Positions 27,985 to 38,113 of a stretch of 64,000 nucleotides of DNA are shown here, piece by piece. The translations under genes were made by a program, and so were the position numbers. The notes beneath the pieces are model-generated. The model was not told the origin of the DNA. It saw nothing but the letters and a program-made list of their open reading frames with translations, and did not search any database. The stretch's first letter is position 1; every line of letters begins with the position of its first letter. The stretch is from Streptomyces luomodiensis (GTDB lineage Bacteria; Actinomycetota; Actinomycetes; Streptomycetales; Streptomycetaceae), in the NCBI RefSeq assembly GCF_031679605.1, contig NZ_CP117522.1, positions 4,712,001 through 4,776,000 on the forward strand, written 5' to 3'.

Positions 27985-29573
27985 CAGCCGCAGTTGGCGA
28001 GGGCCGAGGCCATCCGGTCCAGGGCGTGCTGGGCGCCGTTCGGGTCGGTGGTGCCGTTCGTCATGAACGCGAAGACCAGCAGCCGGCCGTCCGCGTCCAC
28101 GACCGAGCCCGCGAGGCTGTTGACCCCGGTGAGCGTGCCGGTCTTGGCGCGGACCACGCCCCGGCCCACCCCGTCGGCGTAGCGGGTGCGCAGGGTGCCA
28201 GTGAAACCGGCCACCGGCAGCCCGGTGAGCAGCGACCGCAGCTCCGGGTGGTCCTGGGCGGCGGCGCGCACCAGCACCTGGGCGAGCAGCCCGGCGGACA
28301 CATGGTCGGCACGGTCGAGCCCGCTGCCGTCCGCGATCCGCGCACCGTCCAGCGGCAGTCCGAGCTTCCGCAGCCGCTCGGTCACGGCCTTGGCCCCGCC
28401 CGCGAAGCTCGCGGGCTCGCCCGCCGCGAGGGCGGTCTGCCGGGAGAGGGCCTCGGCGATGTCGTTGTCGCTGGTGGTCAGCATCCGCTCGACGAGCGAG
28501 GACAGCGGCTGGGAGCGGACGGAGGCCAGCGTCCGGGCGCCCTTGGCGGCCTTCCCCGACCGGGGCTCGCCCGTCACCTCGACACCCCGGTCGCGCAGCA
28601 TCGACGCGAACGTACCGGCCGCGTCGGCGGCCGGGTCCGTGGCGCGCGGGGCCGGGCCGTGGTCGCTGTCGTCCTTACGGCCTTCGTCGGCCATCAGGGG
28701 GACGACGGGCGAGATGTTCTCGTTGGGGCCGATCGGGTGGAGCTTCGCCCCGGAGTAGAGCGAGGTGTCGTAACGGAGCCGGTAGGGTCCGGCGCCGCGC
28801 TTCTTGAGGGCGCGGGCGGTGGCGTCGGCCAATTGGCCGAGCGCGGCCGGGTGGTCGTCCCCTTTGACCTCGCGGGCGGTGAGGGTGGGGTCACCGCCGC
28901 CGACCAGCACGATGTCGTTCTCGCCCGCGCCCGCCACGACGCTGGTCCTGATGCGGTGGTCCGGGCCGAGGGCGGAGAGGGCCGCGGCGCCGGTCGCGAG
29001 CTTGATCGTCGAGGCGGGGACCGTGGCCGTCCCCGCCTTGCTGCCGAACACCTGCTGACCGGTGGTCACGTCCACCACCGACACCGAGCGCTCATCGCCC
29101 AGCGCGGAGTCCTCCAGCAGCGGTTCGAGCGTGTCGGCGAGCCCCGCCCCGGTGGGGGGCGGTACGGCGTCCTCGCCGCTGTCCGGCGACCGGGGCGCGG
29201 CCGGCCCGCCGAGCGCGGCCAGGACCGGCGCGGCGCTGGGCGCGGGCCGCGCCGGACCGTCGTCGCGCCCGCCGCCCGGAACCCCGTCCTCGGTGGCGCG
29301 GGCGCGTTCGGCCGTACGCTGACCGGCGTCCCACGGCCCGGCCACGAGCACCGCCACCACGGCGACCGCCAGGCCGGTCCCGGCGGAGACCGCCACCAGC
29401 TGCCAGGTCCGCCGCTGCTCCGGCGGCGTGCGCCGCCACTGGCGCCGGATACGGCCGCGCGCGCGATCCAGCGCGCGCAGCCCACGACCCCGCGCGCGGT
29501 CCAACTCGCGCAACCCTCGGCCGAGCCGGTGGCTCAGCCACTCCCTGACCTGCCACGATCTGGCTTCAGGCAC
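27978..29573 (-). CDS. dacB: D-alanyl-D-alanine carboxypeptidase/endopeptidase (PBP4 type)
   Basis: 531 residues. Trims peptidoglycan stem peptides outside the membrane. After a basic cytosolic stretch with a repeated LDRARGR motif there is one membrane segment ([24 protein letters not shown]), a Pro/Ala linker, then the penicillin-binding domain: SxxK in [14 protein letters not shown], SxN in [14 protein letters not shown] in [15 protein letters not shown] 29573 is chosen with AAAGGGGC upstream. Divergent from ppa, 86 bases apart. Confidence 0.93.
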   Translation of the reverse strand: MPEARSWQVREWLSHRLGRGLRELDRARGRGLRALDRARGRIRRQWRRTPPEQRRTWQLVAVSAGTGLAVAVVAVLVAGPWDAGQRTAERARATEDGVPGGGRDDGPARPAPSAAPVLAALGGPAAPRSPDSGEDAVPPPTGAGLADTLEPLLEDSALGDERSVSVVDVTTGQQVFGSKAGTATVPASTIKLATGAAALSALGPDHRIRTSVVAGAGENDIVLVGGGDPTLTAREVKGDDHPAALGQLADATARALKKRGAGPYRLRYDTSLYSGAKLHPIGPNENISPVVPLMADEGRKDDSDHGPAPRATDPAADAAGTFASMLRDRGVEVTGEPRSGKAAKGARTLASVRSQPLSSLVERMLTTSDNDIAEALSRQTALAAGEPASFAGGAKAVTERLRKLGLPLDGARIADGSGLDRADHVSAGLLAQVLVRAAAQDHPELRSLLTGLPVAGFTGTLRTRYADGVGRGVVRAKTGTLTGVNSLAGSVVDADGRLLVFAFMTNGTTDPNGAQHALDRMASALANCGCR

Positions 29574-29659
29574 GACCGACCAGCCCCTTTCGCCACCACA
29601 CAGCTGCGTGGGGGACACTTAATCACCAGACGTATGTGTTGATCATGGAGGAGCCACCC

Positions 29660-30151
29660 GTGGAGTTCGACGTCACCATCGAGATCCCGAAGGGTTCGCG
29701 GAACAAGTACGAGGTGGACCACGAGACGGGTCGCATCCGTCTTGACCGGCGACTCTTCACGTCGACCAGCTACCCCGCGGACTACGGCTTCGTCGAGAAC
29801 ACCCTCGGCGAGGACGGCGACCCGCTGGACGCACTGGTCATTCTCGACGAGCCGACGTTCCCCGGCTGCCTGATCAAGTGCCGTGCCATCGGCATGTTCA
29901 GGATGACGGACGAGGCGGGTGGCGATGACAAGCTGCTTTGCGTACCGGCCTCGGACCCGCGGGTGGAGCACCTGCGTGATATTCATCACGTTTCGGAGTT
30001 CGACCGCCTGGAGATCCAGCACTTCTTCGAGGTCTACAAGGACCTCGAGCCGGGCAAGTCGGTCGAGGGGGCCAACTGGGTGGGCCGCGCCGAGGCCGAG
30101 GCCGAGGTGGAGGCGTCCATCAAGCGCCTCGAGGCCGCCGGCGGCCACTGA
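29660..30151 (+). CDS. ppa: Inorganic pyrophosphatase (family I)
   Basis: 163 residues, full length. Hydrolyses pyrophosphate released by biosynthesis. Signature D-G-D-P-L-D at 52-57, [14 protein letters not shown] and [14 protein letters not shown] 29660 is preceded by GGAGGAG at the correct distance. A strong terminator follows. Confidence 0.97.
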   Translation: MEFDVTIEIPKGSRNKYEVDHETGRIRLDRRLFTSTSYPADYGFVENTLGEDGDPLDALVILDEPTFPGCLIKCRAIGMFRMTDEAGGDDKLLCVPASDPRVEHLRDIHHVSEFDRLEIQHFFEVYKDLEPGKSVEGANWVGRAEAEAEVEASIKRLEAAGGH

Positions 30152-30164
30152 GTCCTGACCACGC

Positions 30165-30209
30165 CGGGCGGGCGGGGCACCCAGCGGGTGCCCCGCCCGC
30201 CCGCGTTTT
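30165..30209 (+). terminator. Strong intrinsic terminator after ppa
   Basis: An 18-bp perfect stem (30165-30182 with 30186-30203), loop AGC, followed by CGTTTT. It closes the ppa transcript. Confidence 0.92.
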
Positions 30210-30340
30210 CGGGCTGACGGCGCGTCCGGGCTGCCCGCGGTTCCGGGCCGGCGGCGCCGCGCCCCACCGGACCGAGCAGCCCCGGTCCCGCGCGGGCCAG
30301 CCCCGGCCCGGCGCGGGCAGCCCCTGGGCAGCCCCTGGGG

Positions 30341-32047
30341 TCAGAAGCCCCTGGTGCGTTTGGCGGCGCGCCGGTCGGACGGGTCCATGGGCGCACCCGG
30401 GGTCTTCAGGAAGAGCCGCGCGGCCTCGCCACCGAGGTTCACCCCTATGGCGATCGCCAGGGCCAGCGCCGCCGCCTGGGTGAGGTGGGGGATGCCGCGG
30501 TCCAGGTTTCCCTGGGCCAGGGCGAGCAGCCCGAAGTAGGTCGCGCTACCGGGGAGCAGGGGCCCGATCGCCGCCGTGACGTACGGCAACGCCGAGGCGT
30601 ACCGATAGCGCGAGAGCAACTGGCCGAAGAGGCCGACCAGCCCGGCCGCCACGGTCGTGGCGGCGACGGGCGGCACGTCGGCGGTGTCGGCCAGCGCGCC
30701 GTAGACCACCCAGGCGACCCCGCCGTTGAGCGTGGCGAACAGCACGGTGTGCCGTTCCTGCTGGAGCAGGATGCAGAAGGTCAGCGCGAGCAGCATCGCG
30801 GCCAGGATCTGGATGTACGGCCGCTCCACATGGCGCAGCGCCGCCTCCGGGTTGAGCTTGGCGTCGAGCTGGACGCCCCCGTAGAGCACCGTGAGGACAC
30901 CGCAGACGATGCCGACGATCAGATAGCCGACCTCGAGGAGGCGCGCCGCCGCGGTGATGTAATAGCCGGTCAGCCCGTCTTGGACGCCCGCGACCAGGGC
31001 CCGCCCCGGGATCAGCGCGAACAGCCCACCGGTGATCACGGCGGACGCCTGGAGCCCGGAGTTCGCGAGGCTGAGCGCCACCCCCATCGCGGCGGGCGGC
31101 ATCGCCGCGGCCACGAACTGGTAGAACTCCGGAAGCCCGCGCCCCGAGGCCAGCCACGCCAGCCGGTCGCCGAGCATCGCGCCGATGGCCGCCGCGAAGA
31201 AGACCGGCCAGTCACCGCCGACCAGCATGCTCGCCGCGCCGGCCAGCCCGCCGCCCGCCACGGTGAGCGCCCAGCCGGGGTAGGGGTGGCGATTACGGCG
31301 TATCTCGGCCAGGCGCCGGTACGCCTCCTCCAGCGTGAAGTCGTCCTGTGAGGTGATGTCGTCGACCAGCCGGAAGACCGCGGACAGCCGGGTGTAGTCG
31401 GTGCCCCGGCGCCGTACGGTCCGGCTGGCGGTGACCGGGTCGTCGACCAGCGAGGGCTGGTAGCTGACCGACAGCAGGGTGAAGGTGACGGTCGGCTCGC
31501 AGCGGTCGAGCCCGTACGCGTGCGCCACGCCGAGCATCGCCGCCTCGACGTCCTCGGCCCCCTCGCCGCCCGCGAGCAGCAGCTCGGCGATACGGAGGGT
31601 GAGGTCGAGCACACGCGGCACGGCCGGCCCCGTCTCGTCCTGCCGCTCCACCCGCTCGGGCGTCGGGCGCTCGCTGATCGGCATGCGCAGCATCGTGCGC
31701 ATCCGGTCCTGCCAGGGGGCGTCCTTGGTCAGCCGGAGGACGGGGATGCCGTTCGGCGGGGTGATGGCGGGGAAGCCGCCGGTGGTCTGGTTGCTCGACG
31801 GGGTCTTCACCCCGGCCGGGGGCACGAAGGCCGAGCCCTCGGGCTCACTGGGGGCTTCCGCGCTCAGCCCCTCGGGGACGGCGAACTCCGACGTCGGGTG
31901 CTCGTCCTCGGGCAGGGACGGCCGGGGGATGCCCAGAGGCGGCGTGAAGGCGCTGTGTGCCTCGTCGGACTGCGGCTTCTGGTTCTCTGCCGTGTCCACG
32001 TCCGGCGCGCTTACACCACGCGACACGTGCTGACGGTCCGGGGTCAC
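30341..32047 (-). CDS. ThrE-family threonine/serine exporter
   Basis: 568 residues. A long hydrophilic N-terminus of about 125 residues (Pro/Glu/Ser-rich), then the ThrE (DUF1212) domain containing a soluble amphipathic part (RVLDLTLRIAELLLAGGEGAEDVE) and about ten membrane helices, the last four forming the DUF3815-like half. Predicted to export threonine or serine by proton motive force. GTG 32047 with GAGGAGCGAGGA upstream. Convergent with ppa; nothing but the ppa terminator lies between. Confidence 0.85.
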   Translation of the reverse strand: MTPDRQHVSRGVSAPDVDTAENQKPQSDEAHSAFTPPLGIPRPSLPEDEHPTSEFAVPEGLSAEAPSEPEGSAFVPPAGVKTPSSNQTTGGFPAITPPNGIPVLRLTKDAPWQDRMRTMLRMPISERPTPERVERQDETGPAVPRVLDLTLRIAELLLAGGEGAEDVEAAMLGVAHAYGLDRCEPTVTFTLLSVSYQPSLVDDPVTASRTVRRRGTDYTRLSAVFRLVDDITSQDDFTLEEAYRRLAEIRRNRHPYPGWALTVAGGGLAGAASMLVGGDWPVFFAAAIGAMLGDRLAWLASGRGLPEFYQFVAAAMPPAAMGVALSLANSGLQASAVITGGLFALIPGRALVAGVQDGLTGYYITAAARLLEVGYLIVGIVCGVLTVLYGGVQLDAKLNPEAALRHVERPYIQILAAMLLALTFCILLQQERHTVLFATLNGGVAWVVYGALADTADVPPVAATTVAAGLVGLFGQLLSRYRYASALPYVTAAIGPLLPGSATYFGLLALAQGNLDRGIPHLTQAAALALAIAIGVNLGGEAARLFLKTPGAPMDPSDRRAAKRTRGF

Positions 32048-32225
32048 GTTTCCTCGCTCCTCACCAGCCTCCCCGTACGGTTCTCAGCAGCCAAGGATGC
32101 AGCATCGGCGGCCACCGGAGCCCATTGTGCGGGGCGGCGACCGCCGAACGGGAGTGGGGGCGGTGTGAAGCGGATGTGAAGCCAGGGGAAAGGGCGAGGG
32201 AGCGAGGGAGGACGACGCGTGTCGC

Positions 32226-32936
32226 TCAGCGCTTCGCGTGGCGTCCGCGCGGCCCCTGAGAGGGGGCACCCGGGGTCGGACCCTGCGGCTCCGCCGGTCC
32301 CGCCGCGCCCTCCTTCTTGGCCTTGCCGCGGGCCCGGAGGTACTCGATCACGATCGGGATGACCGACAGCAGCACGATCGCGATCAGCATCATCTCGATG
32401 TGCTGATGGACGAAGTCGATCTTCCCGAGCGCCGAGCCGAGCAGGGTGACGCCGGTCCCCCACAGCACGCCGCCGATGACGTTGAAGATGATGAACGAGC
32501 GGTAGTTCATCCGGCTCACGCCCGCGATGATCGGCGTGAACGTGCGCACGATGGGCACGAAGCGGGCCAGGATCAGCGACTTCGGCCCGTGCTTCTCGAA
32601 GAACTCATGCGCCTTCTCCACGTTCTCCTGTTTGAAGAGCTTGGAGTCGGGGCGCCGGAACAGCGTCGGCCCCACCTTCCGGCCGAACAGATATCCGGCC
32701 TGGTCACCGAGGATCGCGGCCACGGCCACGGCCACGCACACCAGCCACAGCTCCTGCTTGATCACATCGGTGGTCACCAGCAGGCCGGTGGTGAAGAGCA
32801 GCGAGTCGCCCGGCAGGAAGAAGCCGATGAGCAGGCCGGACTCCGCGAAAACGATGGCCAGGACACCGAGCAGACCGAAGGTTTCGATCAGATAGTCCGG
32901 GTCCAGCCACTGAGGGCCGAGCGCGAGGGTGTTCAC
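32226..32936 (-). CDS. DedA-family membrane protein
   Basis: 236 residues, GTG start with AGGAG upstream. DedA/SNARE-associated family; members are now seen as lipid-carrier or phospholipid transporters. Motifs: FAESGLLIGFFLPGDSLLF, GDQAGYLFGRKVG, FFEKHGPKSLILARFVPIVRTFTPIIAGVSRM and GVLWGTGVTLLG. Basic/proline-rich cytosolic tail. Divergent from the LysE gene; the 284-base gap 32937-33220 holds no gene that I can see. Confidence 0.9.
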   Translation of the reverse strand: MNTLALGPQWLDPDYLIETFGLLGVLAIVFAESGLLIGFFLPGDSLLFTTGLLVTTDVIKQELWLVCVAVAVAAILGDQAGYLFGRKVGPTLFRRPDSKLFKQENVEKAHEFFEKHGPKSLILARFVPIVRTFTPIIAGVSRMNYRSFIIFNVIGGVLWGTGVTLLGSALGKIDFVHQHIEMMLIAIVLLSVIPIVIEYLRARGKAKKEGAAGPAEPQGPTPGAPSQGPRGRHAKR

Positions 32937-33220
32937 GGGTGTGAGGCTCCTGGGTCGAGGGGTGCAGGCTCGTGCGAGGCCCGGCCGCAGGTTCGGGGCG
33001 GACTGAGTGTTTATCGCAGTGTGCCGCCCAAAGCTATCAACGCCATGTGCCTGCCCTGGGTTCCCACCAGCGGACCGGAGGTATAGGGCGAGCCCCGGCC
33101 GGGCCCTGTCGATGCCGGTTCGGTACGGGTTCCACGGTGCGGCCTCACGTCGCGTGAGGTGCGAGTCCGGATGGCGAAACCATCCGACCGGCGTGGTGGG
33201 CCGCTGTCATCCTGCCGGTT

Positions 33221-33895
33221 GTGCTGGGGATAACCGATCTTTCGACCTATCTGGCCGGTCTGGCGCTGATCATCCTGCTGCCGGGCCCCAACTCGCTGTA
33301 CGTGGTGTCGGTCGCGGCCCGCCGCGGCCCCCGTACCGGCTACCGGGCGGCGGCCGGGGTGCTGTGCGGGGATACGGTCCTGATGGCGCTGTCGGCGGGC
33401 GGGGTGGCCTCGCTGCTGCACGCCAGCCCGGTGCTCTTCGCGGTGGTCAAGTTCGTGGGCGCGGGCTATCTGACCTGGCTGGCGGTGGGCATGCTGCGCG
33501 GGGCGCGGGCGCTGTGGCGCCGCCGGGCGCAGGGCGCGGGGGCGGCCCGCGGCGCCGAGGGCGCGGCCGGGGCCATGGGGTCCGCGGAGGGCGAGCGCCC
33601 GTACCGCCGGGCTCTGGTCATCAGCCTGCTGAACCCGAAGGCGATCCTGTTCTTCATCTCCTTCTTCGTGCAGTTCGTGGATCCGCACTACGCCCATCCC
33701 GCGCTGTCCTTCGTGGCGCTGGGCGCCTGGGCGCAGCTGTTCAGCATCACCTACCTGTCGGTGCTGATCTTCAGCGGTACGTATCTCGCGGCCACCTTCC
33801 GGCGGCGTCAGCGGCTGCGGGCGGGGCTGTCGGCGGCCGCGGGCGCGGCGTTCCTCGGCTTCGCGGCGAAACTGTCGCTCAGCAGCGCGGGGTAG
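33221..33895 (+). CDS. LysE/RhtB-family amino-acid exporter
   Basis: 224 residues, six membrane helices. Family motifs LPGPNSLYVV near the N-terminus and SLLNPKAILFFISFF in the second half. An Ala/Gly-rich cytosolic loop of about 30 residues (around 105-125) separates the halves. Substrate not assignable (leucine, homoserine or lysine type). GTG 33221 without a clear ribosome site. The stop lies inside a 20-bp duplication. Confidence 0.88.
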   Translation: MLGITDLSTYLAGLALIILLPGPNSLYVVSVAARRGPRTGYRAAAGVLCGDTVLMALSAGGVASLLHASPVLFAVVKFVGAGYLTWLAVGMLRGARALWRRRAQGAGAARGAEGAAGAMGSAEGERPYRRALVISLLNPKAILFFISFFVQFVDPHYAHPALSFVALGAWAQLFSITYLSVLIFSGTYLAATFRRRQRLRAGLSAAAGAAFLGFAAKLSLSSAG

Positions 33896-33930
33896 CCGGT
33901 ACGGCGCGGGGGTGGCCGGTACGGCGCGGG
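33891..33930. repeat. 20-bp tandem duplication spanning the LysE-gene stop codon
   Basis: GGTAGCCGGTACGGCGCGGG (33891-33910) and GGTGGCCGGTACGGCGCGGG (33911-33930), 19 of 20 identical. TAG at 33893-33895 is in the first unit. Confidence 0.85.
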
Positions 33931-33963
33931 ACCGGGATGCGCGCCCGATATGCCCGTAATTTA

Positions 33964-35382
33964 ATGAAGATGGCACTTCATCACGGCATGCGTGGCCGAC
34001 GCGACAAGGAAGAGCGCCCCGAGTTCTCCGTCAACCCGCTCTACGGGGAGGCCAATCCGGTCAGCGGGATGAGCGGCGAACCCCCGTGCCACCGTTTCCC
34101 GGACGGGCCGATGGCGCCCACGACCGCGTATCAGTTCGTCCATGACGAGCTGATGCTGGACGGCAACGCCCGCCAGAATCTCGCCACCTTCGTCACGACG
34201 TGGATGGAGCCGCAGGCGGGCCGGCTGATGGCCGACTGCCTCGACAAGAACATGATCGACAAGGATGAGTACCCGCGCACCGCCGAGCTGGAGCGGCGGT
34301 GCGTGGCGATGCTCGCCCATCTGTGGCACGCCCCCGACCCGGACACGGTCATGGGCTGCTCCACCACGGGGTCGAGCGAGGCGTGCATGCTGGCCGGAAT
34401 GGCGCTCAAGCGGCGCTGGGCCAAACGGAACCCGGTGAGCTATCCGGCGACCGCCCGGCCCAACCTGATCATGGGGACCAATGTCCAGGTGTGCTGGGAG
34501 AAGTTCTGCGACTTCTGGGAGGTGGAGGCGCGACAGGTGCCCATGGAGGGCAACCGGTTCCATCTCGATCCCCAGGCCGCGGCCGATCTGTGCGATGAGA
34601 ACACCATCGGGGTCGTCGCGGTCCTCGGCTCGACCTTCGACGGCTCCTACGAACCCGTCGCCGAGGTGTGCCGGGCGCTGGACGACCTCCAGGAGCGCAC
34701 CGGACTGAACGTCCCGGTGCATGTGGACGGCGCCTCGGGCGCGATGGTCGCCCCGTTCCTCGACCCGGAGCTGATGTGGGACTTCCGGCTGCCGCGGGTC
34801 GCCTCCATCAACACCTCGGGGCACAAGTACGGCCTGGTCTACCCGGGGGTGGGGTGGGCGCTGTGGCGCACGGCGGAGGATCTGCCCGAGGACCTGGTCT
34901 TCCGCGTCGACTACCTGGGCGGCGACATGCCGACCTTCGCGCTCAACTTCTCCCGCCCCGGCGCCCAGGTGGCCGCCCAGTACTACACCTTCGTGCGGCT
35001 GGGCCGGGAGGGCTTCCGCGCCGTCCAGCAGAACACCCGCGACGTGGCGCGCTCACTGGCCGAGCGGATCGAGGCGCTCGGCGACTTCACCCTGCTGAGC
35101 CGCGGCGATCAGCTGCCGGTGTTCGCCTTCACCACGGCGGAGGAGATCGACACCTTCGACGTCTACGACGTCTCCCGGCGGCTGCGCGAACGCGGCTGGC
35201 TGGTGCCCGCGTACTCCTTCCCGCCCAACCGGGAGGACCTGTCCGTGCTGCGGGTGGTGTGCCGCAACGGCTTCTCGGTGGACCTCGCCGATCTCTTCCT
35301 GGACGACCTGGCGTCCCTGCTGCCGGAGTTGCGGGCCCAGACCGCGCCGCTGGGGAAGGCCGTCACCGCGTTCCACCACTGA
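33964..35382 (+). CDS. gadB: Glutamate decarboxylase
   Basis: 472 residues. PLP enzyme converting glutamate to GABA with proton uptake. HVDGASGA (Asp pairing with the cofactor) and SGHKYG with Schiff-base Lys288; STTGSSEACMLAGMA and TWMEPQAGRLM are typical. It ends in FHH; in E. coli GadB a C-terminal histidine closes the site at neutral pH, so a similar control is possible. ATG 33964 or the ATG at 33970 (MALHHG, the commoner family start); no good ribosome site precedes either. No glutamate/GABA antiporter is nearby. Confidence 0.93.
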   Translation: MKMALHHGMRGRRDKEERPEFSVNPLYGEANPVSGMSGEPPCHRFPDGPMAPTTAYQFVHDELMLDGNARQNLATFVTTWMEPQAGRLMADCLDKNMIDKDEYPRTAELERRCVAMLAHLWHAPDPDTVMGCSTTGSSEACMLAGMALKRRWAKRNPVSYPATARPNLIMGTNVQVCWEKFCDFWEVEARQVPMEGNRFHLDPQAAADLCDENTIGVVAVLGSTFDGSYEPVAEVCRALDDLQERTGLNVPVHVDGASGAMVAPFLDPELMWDFRLPRVASINTSGHKYGLVYPGVGWALWRTAEDLPEDLVFRVDYLGGDMPTFALNFSRPGAQVAAQYYTFVRLGREGFRAVQQNTRDVARSLAERIEALGDFTLLSRGDQLPVFAFTTAEEIDTFDVYDVSRRLRERGWLVPAYSFPPNREDLSVLRVVCRNGFSVDLADLFLDDLASLLPELRAQTAPLGKAVTAFHH

Positions 35383-35410
35383 GGAGCCGGCGGCGGACCG
35401 GCGGGCGGCC

Positions 35411-36709
35411 TCAGCCCGTCTGGGCCGGGGACCGGAGCAGCTCGGCCCGGCGCCGGACCGCCTCCAGGGCGCCGGGTCTGCGGCCGGGCACCCGGCCCCG
35501 CAGGTCGAGCAGCAGCGGGGCGAGGGCGGCGGCCCTGGCCCGGTCCTGGACGAACTGCCACTGGTGGTGCGCCCGGTCCACGGCCCCCTCGACCTCCGGG
35601 TGACCGGCCGGCTCCCCGTTGCCCAGCCGCGCGTCGGCCACCGCGAGCCACAGCTCGCAGGCGCGGGCCGGGTCCCCGGCGATCCGGGAGAGGTCGGCGC
35701 GGACCTCCAGCCAGTGGATCGCCTCGGCGGAGCGGGGACCGGCCGTCCGGAAGGCCTCCTGCTCCCAGGCGGCCGCCATCGAGGCCGCCTCGCTGTGCCG
35801 CCCCGCGTTGGCCGCCTCGAATATCGCGGCGTGTATCGCGGCGTGCGGATCGGGCACGGGCGCCCGTCCGGGCGCGGGAGCGTGGGCCGGTGGCGCCGGG
35901 ACCCGCACGGAATCGGCCGGCCGGAACGGTTCGGCAGTGCCCGGCGGCAGCGGGGCCGGACCGGCCGCCACCGGACCGGCCGGCCGGACCTCCGGCGCGA
36001 AGGCGGCCGGGACCGCGTACGTCTCGTCCGGTCCGGCGCCGTCCAGCAGCAGTTCGGGACCGCCGCCCAACCCCGCCTCCGCCGCGGCCCGCTGATGCAG
36101 CAGCGCGAACGGCGGGCGTTCGGCGGCGGCCCGCAGCAGCCCGGCGAACGCCCGGCTGTAGCCCGGCGTCGCCATCCCCCGCTTGGGCCGGGCGGGCGCC
36201 ACCGTGCCGTACAGCGTCAGCCCGGCCGCGAGCCCGTACGGCCCGGCGGCCCTCAGCAGCGGCCAGGCCGTCTCGTCGGCCACCAGATCGGCGACCACGA
36301 CGGTACTGCCCGGCGGCCGCCCGCCGAGCTCGGCCGCCAGCCAGTGCCAGGGCAGCGCGGTGTAGCGGACCGTCCTCGGCGCCGTACGGGCCAACGCCAC
36401 ATGCGGCAGCCGCTGTTTGGCGTCGAGCGTGAGCTGGCCCGTGAGATGGACCAGCACCGGACCCGGGTGCGCGGCGGCCGTCCGCAGATGCGTCAGCACG
36501 GTCTGCGGATCGACCGGGTCCACGAGTTGGACGACGCTGGCGCCGCCGGGCGTGCCCAGCAGCGCCGCCGGTGGTACGGCGGCGAGCTGGGGCAGCGCGG
36601 CGGTCGCGTCCATCAGTCGCTGTTTTCCGACCGGGCCGGCGGCGAGCAGCAGGGCATAACCAGGCCCGCTCACCGTCTCCGCCCCCGTGCCCGACCTGTC
36701 GTTCCCCAT
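35411..36709 (-). CDS. Unknown protein, possible degenerate caspase-like domain plus helical repeat
   Basis: 432 residues. Residues 15-200 show alternating strands and helices in a caspase/CHAT-like order (ALLLAAGPVGKQRLMDA, then PGPVLVHLTGQLTLDA, ALPWHWLAAEL, STVVVADLVADETAW), but the positions expected for the catalytic His and Cys read TGQ and DLV. A Pro/Ala linker (about 240-300) leads to a helical TPR-like region (HAAIFEAANAGRHSEAASMAAAWEQEAF). I do not recognise a characterised relative; the fold guess is weak. Confidence 0.6.
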   Translation of the reverse strand: MGNDRSGTGAETVSGPGYALLLAAGPVGKQRLMDATAALPQLAAVPPAALLGTPGGASVVQLVDPVDPQTVLTHLRTAAAHPGPVLVHLTGQLTLDAKQRLPHVALARTAPRTVRYTALPWHWLAAELGGRPPGSTVVVADLVADETAWPLLRAAGPYGLAAGLTLYGTVAPARPKRGMATPGYSRAFAGLLRAAAERPPFALLHQRAAAEAGLGGGPELLLDGAGPDETYAVPAAFAPEVRPAGPVAAGPAPLPPGTAEPFRPADSVRVPAPPAHAPAPGRAPVPDPHAAIHAAIFEAANAGRHSEAASMAAAWEQEAFRTAGPRSAEAIHWLEVRADLSRIAGDPARACELWLAVADARLGNGEPAGHPEVEGAVDRAHHQWQFVQDRARAAALAPLLLDLRGRVPGRRPGALEAVRRRAELLRSPAQTG

Positions 36710-36774
36710 ACCTGAACCGTAGCCGCAACCGGCGACGACCGGTGCGGGCAGCCGTCCCCGGTCGCGTGGCTTTC

Positions 36775-37404
36775 TCAGTCGGTGCCGGGTTCGGCGTACG
36801 GGTTGGGGGCGCCGTCCGGCAGGACGTCCACCGAGCGCTCCCCCTCGCCCGCCATCACATACGCCCCGCCCTCGAGCCGCTCGATCAGCCCACGGGTCCA
36901 CTCGGCCCCGCTGTCCGCGGAGTGCACCCAGAACTTCATGATCTCGCCGATATGGCCCCACTCCTCGGGCGTGCCGTCCGGCGGCGTCCAGTGCCGGGTC
37001 ACCTCGGCCCGCCACTCCTCCAGCGCCGCCACCCGCCGCTTCAGCAGGGTGATCGCCTCGGCACGGGGCAGGTCGACGATGAACCCCACCCCGGCCGTCA
37101 GCTCGTCGATCTTCTGGTCATGGCGCAGCAACGCCTCCCGCAGCAGCCGGACGTACTCCTCCTCGCCCGCCTCGGTCAGCTCGTACTCGGTCCGCGGCGG
37201 CCCGCCCGCCGTGCTCGGCGCGACGTCGTGGGCGTGCATCAGCCCCTGCTTCGCCATCTGCTTGAGGGCGTGGTAGATCGACCCGGGTTTGGCGTTGGAC
37301 CACTGGTGCGCGCCCCAGAACTCCAGGTCGTTACGGACCTGGTAGCCGTGCGCCCGCCCGTGCTGGCGCACGGCCCCCAGCACCAGCAGCCGGATCGCTG
37401 ACAT
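36775..37404 (-). CDS. PadR-family transcriptional regulator
   Basis: 209 residues. N-terminal PadR winged helix: LVLGAVRQHGRAHGYQVRNDL, PGSIYHALKQMAKQGLM and the wing RTEYELTEAGEEEYVRLL. The C-terminal half is a helical dimerisation region with an acidic tail. Family members repress a neighbouring transporter or enzyme until a ligand binds; neither is obvious here. ATG 37404 starts exactly at the conserved domain. Confidence 0.9.
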   Translation of the reverse strand: MSAIRLLVLGAVRQHGRAHGYQVRNDLEFWGAHQWSNAKPGSIYHALKQMAKQGLMHAHDVAPSTAGGPPRTEYELTEAGEEEYVRLLREALLRHDQKIDELTAGVGFIVDLPRAEAITLLKRRVAALEEWRAEVTRHWTPPDGTPEEWGHIGEIMKFWVHSADSGAEWTRGLIERLEGGAYVMAGEGERSVDVLPDGAPNPYAEPGTD

Positions 37405-37488
37405 CGCCCGCTCTTCTCCATCCTGGTCCCGTCCCCGCCGTGACCAGGCTAGTGCCGCGTCGGAGGGCGCCACCGGGCCGGGCGGATC

Positions 37489-37560
37489 ACCGCTCGCGTC
37501 GCCGCTCGCGTCACCGGTCGCGTCACCGGTCGCGTCACCGGTCGCGTCACCGGTCGAGGA
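37489..37560. repeat. 12-bp tandem repeat spanning the DinB-like gene stop codon
   Basis: Six 12-base units; ACCGGTCGCGTC is exact at 37513, 37525 and 37537, with variants before and after. The stop of the gene at 37547 (minus strand) lies at the junction of the last two units. Confidence 0.88.
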
Positions 37561-38113
37561 CCGACCAGTCCGGCTCCGGCATCGCCCCGGTCTCGAAGAC
37601 CAGGTCGAAGGCGCCCTTGCCGTCGATCGTCTCGCGGATGATGTCGGCGTGGCCGGCGTGCCGGGCGGTCTCCTCGATCATGTGGAGGATCAGCCAGCGC
37701 CAGGTGCGGGTGCCGCCCTCGTCCCACGGATAGCGGGGCGCCTCGAAGGTCGCGTCCAGCGAGGGCAGGGCCCGGATGGCGGCATCGGTCTTCCGTGCCG
37801 CCTCCTCGTAGCGGGCGAGCAGCACCTCGACCGTCTCGTCCTCGGCGGGCCGGAAGCTGTCCTCCCACTGGGCCATCTGCTCCTTGGGGTCCCCCACCTC
37901 CCCCCGGGCGGTTCCGAGCCAGCCCCGCTCGCCCGTGAGCGCGTGCTTGAGCAGCGCGGACAGGGAGAGCGCGCTCGCGCTGGGGGCGCTGCGGGCCTGC
38001 TCCTCGGTCAGTCCGTGCACCGCGCGCCGGATGCCACCGCGCTGTGCGTCCAGATACGCCAGCAGCGCACCGCGCTCGTCCTGACACGCTTCGGGGTTCA
38101 CGATCACGGGCAT
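37547..38113 (-). CDS. DinB-like DUF664 four-helix protein
   Basis: 188 residues. DinB/YfiT-like bundle: ALLAYLDAQRGGIRRAVHGLTEEQA, LLKHALTGERGWL and WLILHMIEETARHAGHADIIRE. The three histidines (in KHAL, LHMIEE and RHAGH) are where this family binds a metal. Members include thiol-dependent transferases (mycothiol or bacillithiol S-transferases), so a mycothiol-linked role is plausible in an actinomycete. ATG 38113. Confidence 0.87.
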   Translation of the reverse strand: MPVIVNPEACQDERGALLAYLDAQRGGIRRAVHGLTEEQARSAPSASALSLSALLKHALTGERGWLGTARGEVGDPKEQMAQWEDSFRPAEDETVEVLLARYEEAARKTDAAIRALPSLDATFEAPRYPWDEGGTRTWRWLILHMIEETARHAGHADIIRETIDGKGAFDLVFETGAMPEPDWSVLDR

